A stretch of 64,000 nucleotides of DNA from Chitinophagaceae bacterium UBA4857 (GCA_002399735.1 DHEF01000053.1:61613-125612), one strand, 5' to 3'; positions 8,475 through 17,636 are shown, counted from the stretch's first letter. The notes: generated by a model not told the origin, from the sequence alone. Numbers and translations are program-made.

Positions 8475-9476
8475 CTACTTACTGTCGTAAGCCCACTTTA
8501 ACCAGGTAGCTCCCCAGGTAAAGCCACCACCAAAGGCAGCTAACACAATGTTGTCGCCTTTTTTAAGTTTGCTTTCCCACTCCCATAAGCAAAGCGGAAT
8601 AGTTGCTGCGGTAGTGTTGCCAAATTTTTCAATGTTAATCATTACTTTTTCTTTGGGCATACCAATGCGGTCGGCAGTAGCATCTATAATACGCAGATTA
8701 GCCTGGTGTGGCACCAGCCAGCTAATATCATCGCCTGTAAGGTTGTTTCGTTCCAATAGTTCGGCACTAACATCCGCCATGCCTTTAACCGCAAATTTAA
8801 ATACCGTTTTACCTTCCTGAAAAGCAAAATGCTCACGTGCTGCTACTGTTTCAGCAGTTGCCGGATAAGCCGATCCTCCGGCTTTCATACGCAAAAATTC
8901 TGCACCGCTACCATCACTTTTTAAAATACTGTCTTGTATACCCAAATCTTCTTCGCTGGGTTCCAATAAAACCGCCGCAGCACCGTCGCCAAAAATAATA
9001 CAGGTAGCACGGTCCGTGTAATCAATAATGGCACTCATTTTATCGGCACCTACTACCACTACTTTTTTGTAGCGGCCACTTTCAATAAGCGATGCGCCTA
9101 ATGTTAGCGAGTATAAAAAGCCCGAGCAGGCCGCCGACAAATCAAAGCCCCAGGCATTTTTTGCGCCTATTTTATTACAAACTACATTGGCAGTAGCCGG
9201 AAAAACCATGTCGGGGGTAACAGTACCCACAATCATGCAATCAATTTCCAGGGGGTCAATGCCACGTTTTTCCAATAGCTGTTGTACAGCAGGAACAATC
9301 ATTTCCGATACGCCTTTTCCTTCGCCTTTTAAAATGCGACGCTCCGAAATACCGGTACGGGTCCTGATCCACTCGTCATTGGTATCAACCAGTTTCTCCA
9401 GGTCAAAATTGGTTAATTTATCTTCCGGAACATAGCCTCCAACCGCAGTTATAGCGGCTTTAATAGTACTGCTCAT
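8475..9476 (-). CDS. fabH: 3-oxoacyl-ACP synthase III (FabH)
   Basis: A 333-residue ketoacyl-ACP synthase III starts at the ATG at 9476 (MSSTIKAAITAVGGYVP). The frame stays open a further 66 codons upstream, but that stretch has no FabH similarity and runs into intergenic repeat DNA. The catalytic triad is complete: Cys117 in DLSAACSGF, His257 in VPHQANLRI, and Asn287 in FGNTTAATIP. The enzyme condenses an acyl-CoA primer with malonyl-ACP to initiate fatty acid synthesis. In Bacteroidota the primer is often branched, which fits iso-branched membrane lipids, but primer choice is not readable here. The gene is monocistronic with its own terminator. Confidence 0.95.
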   Translation of the reverse strand: MSSTIKAAITAVGGYVPEDKLTNFDLEKLVDTNDEWIRTRTGISERRILKGEGKGVSEMIVPAVQQLLEKRGIDPLEIDCMIVGTVTPDMVFPATANVVCNKIGAKNAWGFDLSAACSGFLYSLTLGASLIESGRYKKVVVVGADKMSAIIDYTDRATCIIFGDGAAAVLLEPSEEDLGIQDSILKSDGSGAEFLRMKAGGSAYPATAETVAAREHFAFQEGKTVFKFAVKGMADVSAELLERNNLTGDDISWLVPHQANLRIIDATADRIGMPKEKVMINIEKFGNTTAATIPLCLWEWESKLKKGDNIVLAAFGGGFTWGATWLKWAYDSK

Positions 9477-9582
9477 GCAACAAATTATTGTTAGTCTTAA
9501 AAAATTGGGTACGAAGATAAGGCAAGCAGCATGAACAAAAATTAACTGCCCCCAAAACTTGTTTAAACAAATGGTTGTTAGG

Positions 9583-9712
9583 TGTTTGGGGCTGTCATCG
9601 TCCCGTTCATCTATCAGCAGCAGTACCCGCTTTGCGCTACAAATCCGGCACAGCCCCTCAGCACCCATCCTCACCGGGTTTTTCGCTGCAATCGGGCAGC
9701 CCGTGAAATGCA
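9583..9712 (+). repeat. GC-rich intergenic repeat, type with TTTCGCTGCAATCGGGCAGC
   Basis: This block runs from TTTGGGGCTGT through CAGTACCCGCTTTGCGCTAC to the 20-base core at 9681-9700. The same order of modules occurs in inverted orientation at 27698-27842, where the core is 27727-27746. It is much more GC-rich than its surroundings. The 512-base gap 9477-9988 otherwise has a CTGAT-rich simple stretch (9717-9760), the repeat at 9838-9859 and the upstream region of ccoI. I see no gene in it. Confidence 0.75.
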
Positions 9713-9837
9713 GGATTGCTGATATCTGATTTGCTGATGTCTGATTTGATCTGTGATCTAATATTTTTTGATGTAAGATCTTTTAGTCTTCATTGTTAAA
9801 GAGTATTAGGAACAAAATCCAGTGTACTCATGACAAT

Positions 9838-9859
9838 CTTGAACTTTTGAACATTGAAC
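9838..9859 (+). repeat. Short dispersed repeat, second TTGAACTTTTGAACATTG copy
   Basis: Identical over 22 bases to 8352-8373. It is followed by CCTTGAACTTCC, a degenerate extra unit. Confidence 0.8.
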
Positions 9860-9920
9860 CCTTGAACTTCCTTCTTCCTGATTAAAATCATATTTCCGTC
9901 ATTACCACGTCATTAATTAA

Positions 9921-9936
9921 CCTGTACCAATACAGG
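9921..9936. promoter_or_regulatory. Palindrome upstream of the cbb3 operon
   Basis: CCTGTA-CCAA-TACAGG is a perfect 6-4-6 inverted repeat 52 bases before the ccoI start, the only strong dyad close to the start of this eight-gene operon. It could be an operator or a leader hairpin. It does not match the FNR consensus TTGATnnnnATCAA. Confidence 0.4.
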
Positions 9937-9988
9937 AGGTTTGCATAGGAAAGGATAATACATCTGGTAATACATAATACCAACTATT

Positions 9989-12403
9989 TTGAAAGACGCA
10001 ATACATAAAGTAAAGCAAACCTGTTACCACTGTGGTGAGGACTGCGCAAAAACAGTTATAAAACTACAGGATAAGGTTTTTTGCTGCGATGGCTGCAAAC
10101 TGGTTTACGAAATATTAAACCAAAGCGAGTTGTGTGCTTATTACGATATGAATGCTCATCCCGGACTTACACAAAAAATAAAAGTAAGAACCAATAAGTT
10201 TAGTTTTCTGGATGATGAAAAGATTGCACAAAAATTGATTCAATATACCGACGGTAAACAAACCCATGTAACTTTTTATTTACCACAAATGCATTGCAGC
10301 AGTTGTTTGTGGCTGTTGGAAAACCTGCATAAAATAAATGCAGGTGTTATTTCCTCCCGGGTAAATTTTAATACCAAAGAAGCTTTTATTGTTTTTGATA
10401 ATGATAAAACAACTTTACGTAAAGTTGTGGAAACGCTTACTGCTATTGGTTATGAGCCGCATATTAGTTTACACGATATTGGCGGCGTAAAAACAAACCA
10501 TTACAATAAAACCCGTTTATATAAAATGGGTATTGCCGGCTTTTGTTTTGTGAATATCATGATGATGAGCCTGCCGGAATATTTTGCTGTGGATGAAAGC
10601 ATGCAGTTAGACATTGGAACTGTTTTTAAATACATTACCCTGGTATTGTCCATACCGGTTTTATTGTATTGTGCATCTGAGTTTTTTATAAGTGCGTGGA
10701 AAGGGCTTAAAAACAAATACCTGAACATTGATGCACCCATTGCTTTAGCCATTGCTATTACGTTTGGCAGAAGTTTGTACGAGTTTTTTATAGTGGGTGG
10801 CAATATGTACCTGGATAGTATGAGCGGCATCGTATTTTTCATGCTCATTGGTCGTTGGGCACAGGAAAAAACACAACAATCACTTTCGTTTGACAGGGAT
10901 TTTAAATCGTTTTTCCCTATTGCCGTAAATGTAAAAACAGATAATGGGTTTATGCCGGCCCCCATTGAGCAAATTGGCGAAAACGATATCATAGAAATTT
11001 ACAACAACGAACTTATTCCGGCTGATGCCATTATTTCCAAAGGGAAAGCTGTTATTGACTACAGCTTTGTAACCGGAGAAAGTGTTTTAATTACCAAAGA
11101 GGTGGGTGAAATTGTGTACGCAGGCGGTAAACAATGTGCCGAAAAATTGGAGTTGTTGGTGGTTAAAAAGTCATCACAAAGTTACCTTACCAATTTATGG
11201 AATAAGGATGTGTTTAAGGAAGAAAAGAAAGAATCATTTTTTATACATGCATTAAGTAATTACTTTACCGTAATTGTATTTATAATAAGTGGTATAGCAG
11301 CGGCTTACTGGTTATGGCAGGGCCAAACACAAACCATGTGGGATGTATTAACTACTGTGTTGATTATTGCATGTCCCTGTGCTTTATTATTATCCTCCAC
11401 CTTTACCAACGGTAATGTATTACGTATTTTAAGTAAAAACAAATTGTACTTGCGTCACCCGGATGTAATACAACAAATGGCCGAAGCCGACCATATTGTA
11501 TTTGATAAAACCGGTACACTTACTCAGGGCAATAAATTAAAAGTAAGTTATGAGGGTGTAGCACTAAACGCAGGGCAACAAAAACTGGTGGCGTCGTTAC
11601 TGGCTCAATCTAATCATCCGCTTAGTCAATCGGTTTTACAATATCTGGATATAGCTGATTTATATGAGGTAAAAGACTTTAAAAATCATACAGGTTCCGG
11701 TATAGAAGGCTGGATTAACGAAACCTATATAAAAGTAGGTAACGCCACTTTTGTAGGTATAGTACAAGAACGTGAAAAGCAATCCGGCTCCGCTGTATTT
11801 GTAAAAATTGAAAATGAAGTGTTAGGCCGTTATAATGTAAAAGGTGTTTACCGTTTGGGCTTTGCTCAACTAATGGCCGAGTTACAAACAAAATACCATG
11901 TTTCCATCCTTAGCGGCGATAATGATGCAGAAGCGGCAACGTTGGAAAAAGTAATAGGCCCTAACTGTGAAATGTTATTTCATCAATCACCCGAGGATAA
12001 ACTGGCTTATATAAAATACCTGCAAGATGTAAAAAAACGAAAAGTGGTAATGGTTGGCGATGGTTTAAACGATGCGGGTGCTTTAAAACAGAGTAATGTA
12101 GGTATTGCACTTGCCGAGCAAAAAAACAATTTTACGCCGGCTTCCGACGGTATTATGGAAGCCTCCGTTTTTGCCAACTTCAACAAGTTTATGCAGTATG
12201 CCAATAGTGGTAAACGTATTATCATTTTTAGCTTTATAATATCTATCATCTATAATATCATCGGTTTATTCTTTGCCGTACAGGGCATGTTAGCGCCGGT
12301 AATTGCGGCTATTTTAATGCCGGCCTCTTCTATCAGCATCATATTGGTTACCTACGGATTAAGTGAATGGCGGGCCCGATCATTCCGCCTTACAATGCCA
12401 TGA
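9989..12403 (+). CDS. ccoI: Copper-translocating P-type ATPase of the CcoI/FixI type
   Basis: This is an 804-residue P1B-type ATPase that moves copper across the inner membrane for cbb3 oxidase assembly. In order: a Cys-rich N-terminal domain (CYHCGEDC and CCDGC, residues 12-36, the ATPase-cat_bd type seen in CcoI); an HMA-like domain with Cys103-xx-Cys106 (MHCSSC); membrane helices; the transport motif CPC at 462-464; the phosphorylated Asp506 in DKTGT; an HP motif in SNHPLSQS; and GDGLND at 690-695. The start is a TTG at 9989. No ATG precedes the Cys-rich domain, and the first in-frame ATG would remove it. The gene opens the oxidase operon and ccoS follows, which supports CcoI over a general copper exporter. 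Confidence 0.92.
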   Translation: MKDAIHKVKQTCYHCGEDCAKTVIKLQDKVFCCDGCKLVYEILNQSELCAYYDMNAHPGLTQKIKVRTNKFSFLDDEKIAQKLIQYTDGKQTHVTFYLPQMHCSSCLWLLENLHKINAGVISSRVNFNTKEAFIVFDNDKTTLRKVVETLTAIGYEPHISLHDIGGVKTNHYNKTRLYKMGIAGFCFVNIMMMSLPEYFAVDESMQLDIGTVFKYITLVLSIPVLLYCASEFFISAWKGLKNKYLNIDAPIALAIAITFGRSLYEFFIVGGNMYLDSMSGIVFFMLIGRWAQEKTQQSLSFDRDFKSFFPIAVNVKTDNGFMPAPIEQIGENDIIEIYNNELIPADAIISKGKAVIDYSFVTGESVLITKEVGEIVYAGGKQCAEKLELLVVKKSSQSYLTNLWNKDVFKEEKKESFFIHALSNYFTVIVFIISGIAAAYWLWQGQTQTMWDVLTTVLIIACPCALLLSSTFTNGNVLRILSKNKLYLRHPDVIQQMAEADHIVFDKTGTLTQGNKLKVSYEGVALNAGQQKLVASLLAQSNHPLSQSVLQYLDIADLYEVKDFKNHTGSGIEGWINETYIKVGNATFVGIVQEREKQSGSAVFVKIENEVLGRYNVKGVYRLGFAQLMAELQTKYHVSILSGDNDAEAATLEKVIGPNCEMLFHQSPEDKLAYIKYLQDVKKRKVVMVGDGLNDAGALKQSNVGIALAEQKNNFTPASDGIMEASVFANFNKFMQYANSGKRIIIFSFIISIIYNIIGLFFAVQGMLAPVIAAILMPASSISIILVTYGLSEWRARSFRLTMP

Positions 12404-12472
12404 CAAAAATCATATTAAGGTATGACGCAGGGTAATCTTACTTAACAAAACTTAAACAAATTTTGTCCTTCC

Positions 12473-12637
12473 ATGAGCATAATAATTATAACCGCATTAG
12501 TAAGCCTTTTTATAGCCATTTTTTTCCTGGGAGGATTGATTTGGAGTGTAAAAGACGGCCAGTACGAGGACGATTATTCTCCGGCTAACAGAATATTATT
12601 TGATAACGAAACAAGCACCAAAACCAGTAAAAAATAA
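12473..12637 (+). CDS. ccoS: CcoS, small cbb3 oxidase assembly protein
   Basis: A 54-residue open frame starts with ATG at 12473. One transmembrane helix (IIIITALVSLFIAIFFLGGL) is followed by IWSVKDGQYEDDYSPANRIL. The pattern of one helix, then W-x-V-x-x-G-Q-Y/F-D/E-D, is the hallmark of CcoS, which is needed to insert redox cofactors into CcoN. It lies 69 bases after ccoI and 8 bases before ccoNO, exactly the place ccoS has in many cbb3 operons. It is too short to be caught by simple length filters. Confidence 0.9.
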   Translation: MSIIIITALVSLFIAIFFLGGLIWSVKDGQYEDDYSPANRILFDNETSTKTSKK

Positions 12638-12645
12638 AGTAAGGT

Positions 12646-14760
12646 ATGGAATTACAAAAGTTTTCTTACGACAACAAATTGCCTAAGTTGTTTGCTATTG
12701 CCACCATTATTTGGGGGGCAGTAGGTATGTTAGTAGGGGTGCTGGCTGCATTTCAGCTGGCGTTTCCGGCATTAAATTTTAGTTCGGAGTTTACCACTTT
12801 TGGTAGAACAAGACCTGTACACACCAATGCAGTGATTTTTGCATTTGTGGGTAATGGTATTTTCACCGCTGTATATTATTCTTTGCCCAGATTACTAAAA
12901 ACACCCATGTGGAGTCCTAAGTTGGGCAAAATACATTTCTGGGGTTGGCAGTTAATCATCGTATCGGCAGCCATTACTTTATTGGCGGGTTTTACTTCCG
13001 GTAAAGAATATGCCGAACTGGAGTGGCCCATTGATATTGCTATTACTTTAGTGTGGGTTGTATTTGGCATAAATATGTTTGGTACTATACTTACCCGCCG
13101 CGAAAGACATTTATATGTTGCTATCTGGTTCTTTATTGGTTCGTGGGTTACTGTGGCCATGTTACATATTGTAAACTCTTTTGCTATACCTATTTCATTT
13201 ATGAAAAGTTATTCATGGTATGCTGGGGTGCAGGATGCGCTGGTACAATGGTGGTATGGTCATAATGCGGTGGCATTCTTCCTTACTACACCTTATTTGG
13301 GTTTAATGTATTATTTCTTACCTAAGGCGGCAAACCGTCCTATTTACTCATATAGGTTGAGTATTGTTCACTTCTGGAGTTTGATCTTCATTTATATATG
13401 GGCAGGCCCGCATCACTTGTTATATACTGCGCTGCCCGAGTGGGCACAGTCTTTAGGTGTTGCTTTATCCGTTATGTTATTACTCCCCAGTTGGGGCGGT
13501 ATGATGAATGGGTTATTTACCCTACGCGGTGCCTGGGATAAAGTACGTGAAGATCCTGTTTTAAAATTTTTCGTAGTAGCCATAATCTGTTATGGTATGG
13601 CCACTTTTGAAGGCCCGATGCTTTCTTTAAAAAATGTAAATGCTATTTCTCACTATAGTGACTGGACTGTAGCACACGTTCACGTTGGTGCCTTGGGTTG
13701 GAACGGCTTTTTAACTTTTGGTATGTTATACTGGTTGTTCCCTCGTTTTTATAACACCAAATTGTATTCAACCAAACTGGCAAGTACACACTTTTTAATA
13801 GGTACATTGGGTATAGTGTTGTATGCAGTTCCTATGTATTGGTCAGCTTTCCGTTCATATTTTATGATGAGTTCTTTTACTCCCGAAGGACAGTTGCAAT
13901 ACCAGTTTATGAATGTGGTTCAGGAAATAGTTCCGTTCTATATTCTTCGTGGCGTGGGTGGTTCGCTGTTTTTTATAGGTGTAATTATTATGATGTACAA
14001 CCTGTACAAAACTGCTAAACAAGGTGAGTTTGTTGCTACTAATGATGCCGAAGCACCTGCATTGGCTAAAAATTATGTGGCTCCCCAAAAAGCATTCTGG
14101 CACTCGTTTATTGAAAGAAAACCTTTGCTATTGTTAAGTCTTAGTCTGGTAGTTGTGGCCATTGGTGGTTTAATAGAGATGGTGCCTACGTTCCTGATAA
14201 AAGAAAACGTACCAACTATTGCCAGTGTTAAACCATACACACCTTTAGAGTTGCAAGGCCGTGATATTTATATTAAGGAAGGCTGTTATAACTGTCACTC
14301 ACAAATGATACGACCTTTCCGTTACGAAGTGGAGCGTTATGGTGAATATTCCAAAGCAGGGGAGTTTGTATATGACCATCCTTTCCAATGGGGTAGTAAA
14401 CGTACCGGTCCCGATTTAGCTCGTATCGGTGGTAAGTATCCAGATAGCTGGCATTTTAATCACATGTTAGATCCTACATCCATGGCTGAAGGATCGGTAA
14501 TGCCTCCTTATCCTTGGTTATTTAAAAAGAAAATTGATCTGGGTACTACCAATTCTAAAATTCACGCCATGCGCAAATTAGGTGTGCCATATCCGGAAGG
14601 TTATGAAGCAAAAGCGAATGATGACCTGAAAGCGCAGGCGGAGGGAATTGTGCAGAATTTGAAAAAGGAAAAAATTGAGATTAGCAGCGATAAGGAAATT
14701 ATAGCACTGATTGCCTATTTGCAAAGAATGGGTAGAGATATTAAAGCAGAAAAGAAATAA
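12646..14760 (+). CDS. ccoNO: cbb3-type cytochrome c oxidase, fused subunits I and II (CcoN-CcoO)
   Basis: The 704-residue protein joins two subunits that are separate in Proteobacteria. Residues 1 to about 470 are CcoN, the twelve-helix haem-copper core. Its metal ligands are visible: His59 (RPVHTNAV), His206 (WWYGHNAVAFF), His256-His257 (GPHHLL), and His344 and His346 (VAHVHVGALGWNG). From about residue 482 a membrane anchor leads into CcoO, a monohaem c domain with Cys547-YN-Cys550-His551 (GCYNCHSQMIRPFR) and a distal Met region (GSVMPPYPWL). The enzyme reduces oxygen to water with high affinity and pumps protons. The N-O fusion is a known Bacteroidota trait. ccoS precedes it and ccoQ follows at 26 bases. 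Confidence 0.95.
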   Translation: MELQKFSYDNKLPKLFAIATIIWGAVGMLVGVLAAFQLAFPALNFSSEFTTFGRTRPVHTNAVIFAFVGNGIFTAVYYSLPRLLKTPMWSPKLGKIHFWGWQLIIVSAAITLLAGFTSGKEYAELEWPIDIAITLVWVVFGINMFGTILTRRERHLYVAIWFFIGSWVTVAMLHIVNSFAIPISFMKSYSWYAGVQDALVQWWYGHNAVAFFLTTPYLGLMYYFLPKAANRPIYSYRLSIVHFWSLIFIYIWAGPHHLLYTALPEWAQSLGVALSVMLLLPSWGGMMNGLFTLRGAWDKVREDPVLKFFVVAIICYGMATFEGPMLSLKNVNAISHYSDWTVAHVHVGALGWNGFLTFGMLYWLFPRFYNTKLYSTKLASTHFLIGTLGIVLYAVPMYWSAFRSYFMMSSFTPEGQLQYQFMNVVQEIVPFYILRGVGGSLFFIGVIIMMYNLYKTAKQGEFVATNDAEAPALAKNYVAPQKAFWHSFIERKPLLLLSLSLVVVAIGGLIEMVPTFLIKENVPTIASVKPYTPLELQGRDIYIKEGCYNCHSQMIRPFRYEVERYGEYSKAGEFVYDHPFQWGSKRTGPDLARIGGKYPDSWHFNHMLDPTSMAEGSVMPPYPWLFKKKIDLGTTNSKIHAMRKLGVPYPEGYEAKANDDLKAQAEGIVQNLKKEKIEISSDKEIIALIAYLQRMGRDIKAEKK

Positions 14761-14785
14761 CCCTTACAACAAAAAAATATACGTT

Positions 14786-14947
14786 ATGAAATTTGTGAAT
14801 TATCTGGAAAAAATAACCGGTGTAAGTGTTTATCCCATGATATCGCTGCTATTATTCACCACCGTTTTTATACTGGTAGTAATATATGCTTTTAAAGCAA
14901 GCGATAAAACGATTAAGAATATGGAAAACCTGCCTTTAGATCAATAA
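14786..14947 (+). CDS. ccoQ: CcoQ-like small subunit of cbb3 oxidase
   Basis: A 53-residue protein with one membrane helix (SLLLFTTVFILVVIYAFKAS) and short polar ends, starting at the ATG at 14786. The frame is open further upstream inside ccoNO, but that part is out-of-phase coding sequence. Size, topology and position between the catalytic subunit and ccoP identify it as the CcoQ/FixQ equivalent, which stabilises the complex. Sequence conservation in this family is low, so the call rests largely on context. Confidence 0.8.
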   Translation: MKFVNYLEKITGVSVYPMISLLLFTTVFILVVIYAFKASDKTIKNMENLPLDQ

Positions 14948-14966
14948 AAATAACAACCAACTAACA

Positions 14967-15013
14967 GGCAAAGCCGGACAGTAAAACAACTGTTTAATGT
15001 TCCCGGCTTTGCC
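14967..15013 (+). promoter_or_regulatory. Long intra-operon hairpin between ccoQ and ccoP
   Basis: Perfect 11-bp arms GGCAAAGCCGG (14967-14977) and CCGGCTTTGCC (15003-15013) enclose a second short dyad (ACAGT/ACTGT). No T-run follows, so it is unlikely to stop transcription fully. It may protect or process the mRNA and set the ratio of ccoNOQ to ccoP and later genes. Confidence 0.55.
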
Positions 15014-15046
15014 AACACCATCAACTATAAAAGCAATAAAATAAAG

Positions 15047-16213
15047 ATGAAAAAGTTTGCTTCATATTTTTTAAAACCTGCCGGTGTATTGGCACTGCTA
15101 ATTTTTATGATGGCTACTGCAAATGCGCAGGCAGTTACACAAGCAGAGCCGGGCTTTACACTGAATGTAAATACCGTATTGGCATTTGTTGTGATACTGT
15201 TGTTTGTATTGATAGCTGTGTTGGGCTTAACGGTACGTTCCTCCATGGATATTCATCGTAAAAGAAAGGCGGCTGAAAAAGCAACAAATGATGGCGGTGT
15301 AAAAACATTATTGATGATATTGTTTTTCTCTATGCTTTCTATTACTGTTTTTGCACAGGAAGTTCCTGAAGTTGCTACATCTGCAAAAGTTGATTTAAGC
15401 GAAAATACTATCCTGCGTAACCTGCTGTTATTTATTATAGTATTAGAAGTAATTACTATCCTGTTTTTTGTAAAATGGATAACCTTCTTTACCGGAATAG
15501 ATGAGTTGCGTCGCAGTAAAGGGAAAAAGGGATTATTCAATATCGACTTTAAAAAATTCTGGATTAAAGCCAATAAACTTAAACCTATTGAAGAGGAAGA
15601 CTCTTTAGATGTTGGACATGAATATGATGGTATCAGAGAACTGGATAATGCTACGCCACCATGGTTTACCATTGCCTTCCTTGCTTCTATTGTATTTGGT
15701 ATAGGTTATTTGTGGCGTTATCATGTTGCTGAATCTGCTCCTAACCAGATTAAGGAATATGAAATGGAAGTGGCTGCGGCAAAAGTGAAGATAGCCGAGC
15801 ACATGAAAAACCAGAAAGACCTGGTAGATGAAAATACGGTTACCATGATGGCCGGAGCTGATATTGATAACGGTAAAGTATTATATGCTAATAACTGTGC
15901 AGTTTGTCATGGTGCAGCAGGTGAAGGTAAAGTAGGCCCCAACTTAACCGACGAGTATTGGTTACATGGCGGTGATATAAAAGATGTTTTTAAAGTAATC
16001 AAGTTTGGTGCTATTGAAAAAGGTATGATGAGTTGGAAAGGTGTTTTCTCTGCTACCGAAATTGCCCAGATAAGTAGTTATATAAAAAGTATTGCCGGTA
16101 CAAAACCTGCAGGTGCTAAAGAAGCACAAGGCGAATTGTATAAAGAGACGGCACCTGCTACCATTGCTGCTGATAGTAGTGCGGCAAAACCTCAGCCTGA
16201 GGTAAAAAAGTAA
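15047..16213 (+). CDS. ccoP: cbb3 oxidase subunit III, monohaem CcoP with duplicated N-terminal membrane module
   Basis: The 388-residue cytochrome c subunit passes electrons to the oxidase core. Residues 1-28 look like a signal peptide ending ANAQ, with a membrane helix at 44-63. A second signal-like hydrophobic segment (86-104, ending VFAQ) and another helix (123-148) follow. The cbb3 anchor helix is near 206-224. The C-terminal c domain binds one haem through Cys284-AV-Cys287-His288 (NCAVCHGAAGEG), with the axial Met in GMMSW. Proteobacterial CcoP has two haems, and only one CxxCH is present here. Residues 1-63 and 86-148 share the same layout and could reflect an internal duplication. It is followed after 7 bases by ccoG. 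Confidence 0.92.
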   Translation: MKKFASYFLKPAGVLALLIFMMATANAQAVTQAEPGFTLNVNTVLAFVVILLFVLIAVLGLTVRSSMDIHRKRKAAEKATNDGGVKTLLMILFFSMLSITVFAQEVPEVATSAKVDLSENTILRNLLLFIIVLEVITILFFVKWITFFTGIDELRRSKGKKGLFNIDFKKFWIKANKLKPIEEEDSLDVGHEYDGIRELDNATPPWFTIAFLASIVFGIGYLWRYHVAESAPNQIKEYEMEVAAAKVKIAEHMKNQKDLVDENTVTMMAGADIDNGKVLYANNCAVCHGAAGEGKVGPNLTDEYWLHGGDIKDVFKVIKFGAIEKGMMSWKGVFSATEIAQISSYIKSIAGTKPAGAKEAQGELYKETAPATIAADSSAAKPQPEVKK

Positions 16214-16220
16214 TTTGATA

Positions 16221-17636
16221 ATGAGTATGAAAGAAACAATTGGCCCGGATAAAGTTGGTGATAGTTTTAGAGACAGGCACAGCAATACCTCTGCTAAAGG
16301 AAAACGTAATTGGGTGTATGCGTTAAAGCCTAATGGCAAATTGTATAACTATCGCAAATATTTATCCTGGTTTTACTTTCTTTTATTTTTTGCCTTACCA
16401 CTGATTAAAGTAAACAATATGCCTTTGGTGATGTTCAACTTCACCGAAGGCAAGTTTATTTTATTCAGTAAAATATTCTGGCCAAACGACTTTTTCATTT
16501 TTGCGGTGGGTATGGTGGCGCTGATTATTTTTATAGCCCTGTTCACTGTTATTTACGGTCGCGTGTTTTGTGGGTGGGTTTGTCCGCAAACGGTATTTTT
16601 AGAGTTTTTATTCCGCCCGATTGAATGGGCTATAGAAGGCTCTCCCGCCAAACAAAAAAAACTGAACAACGGCCCATGGACTACCGATAAAATTTTAAAA
16701 AAGAGCTTAAAACATTTTATCTATTTCATTATATCGTTTCTTATTTCGCATACTTTTTTATCCTACATATTGGGTATTGATGAAGTAATTAAAATAATCA
16801 GAGAACCACTGGCCGATCATTTACCTATGTTTTTTGGTCTGTTGTTTTTTACGGGTTTATTTTATTTAGTGTTTGCATTTGTAAGGGATATTGTTTGTAC
16901 TACTATTTGTCCCTATGGCCGTTTGCAAGGTGTATTGTTTGATAAAGATACCATGCAGGTTTCCTATGATTACAGCAGGGGCGAGCCTCGCGGTAAGATG
17001 ATGAAAAATAAGCAACAGGATTTTGGTGATTGTATTGACTGTAAATTATGCGTACAGGTTTGCCCAACGGGTATTGATATACGTAATGGTGTACAAATGG
17101 AATGTGTGGGTTGTACTGCTTGTATAGATGCGTGTAACGATGTGATGGAAAAAATTAAACGTCCGTTGGGGTTAATTCGGCTGGCATCGGAAAATGAAAT
17201 AGCACTTAAAAAGAAATTCAGGTTTAATGGTAAGGTTAAAGCATACACAGGCATCTTAATTGTGCTAACCGTTTTAATGATATTTTTAACCATTACCCGA
17301 AAAAGCATTGATGTTTCTATGTATCGGGTTAAGGGGCAGTTATACCAGGAAATTGGAACAGATAGTTTGGGCAATTTATTTGAAGCCAAGTTTATTAATA
17401 AAACCCGTGACAACCTGCCGTTTGAATTAAAGCTGGAAGGTATAGCCGGACAAATCAGAATGATTAATGCACATAAAATGATTCTGGAAGCTGAGTCATT
17501 AAGCGATGCTTCGTTTTTTGTAGATATACCCCGTAGTGAAATAAAAGACCGCACAACCATTATTCAGGTAGGCGTATATAGCAATGGTAAAAAAATACAA
17601 ACAGTAAAGGCTAAATTTTTAGGGCCATTTATTTAG
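16221..17636 (+). CDS. ccoG: CcoG/RdxA, cbb3 oxidase accessory iron-sulfur protein
   Basis: The 471-residue membrane protein starts at ATG 16221 (an ATG two codons later, at 16227, is equally possible). Several membrane helices surround RVFCGWVCPQ and IVCTTICPYGR. A double 4Fe-4S ferredoxin domain follows, with Cys271, 274, 277, 281 and Cys295, 298, 301, 305 (CIDCKLCVQVCP and CVGCTACIDAC). A last helix near residue 335 leads into an Ig-like C-terminal domain. CcoG is reported to reduce copper during delivery of Cu to cbb3 oxidase, which fits with CcoI in the same operon. All features and length agree with the family. Confidence 0.94.
   Translation: MSMKETIGPDKVGDSFRDRHSNTSAKGKRNWVYALKPNGKLYNYRKYLSWFYFLLFFALPLIKVNNMPLVMFNFTEGKFILFSKIFWPNDFFIFAVGMVALIIFIALFTVIYGRVFCGWVCPQTVFLEFLFRPIEWAIEGSPAKQKKLNNGPWTTDKILKKSLKHFIYFIISFLISHTFLSYILGIDEVIKIIREPLADHLPMFFGLLFFTGLFYLVFAFVRDIVCTTICPYGRLQGVLFDKDTMQVSYDYSRGEPRGKMMKNKQQDFGDCIDCKLCVQVCPTGIDIRNGVQMECVGCTACIDACNDVMEKIKRPLGLIRLASENEIALKKKFRFNGKVKAYTGILIVLTVLMIFLTITRKSIDVSMYRVKGQLYQEIGTDSLGNLFEAKFINKTRDNLPFELKLEGIAGQIRMINAHKMILEAESLSDASFFVDIPRSEIKDRTTIIQVGVYSNGKKIQTVKAKFLGPFI

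Noticed and set aside
9740..9760. TTGAT...ATCTA string as an FNR site before ccoI
   Set aside because: The spacing is five instead of four, the second half-site is imperfect, and it lies in a CTGAT-rich simple repeat about 230 bases away.
10501..10992. Long antisense frame (163 codons) inside ccoI
   Set aside because: It is a shadow of the conserved P-type ATPase reading frame with no domain of its own.
16970..17560. Antisense frame of 196 codons inside ccoG
   Set aside because: The ferredoxin cysteines on the other strand prove which strand codes.
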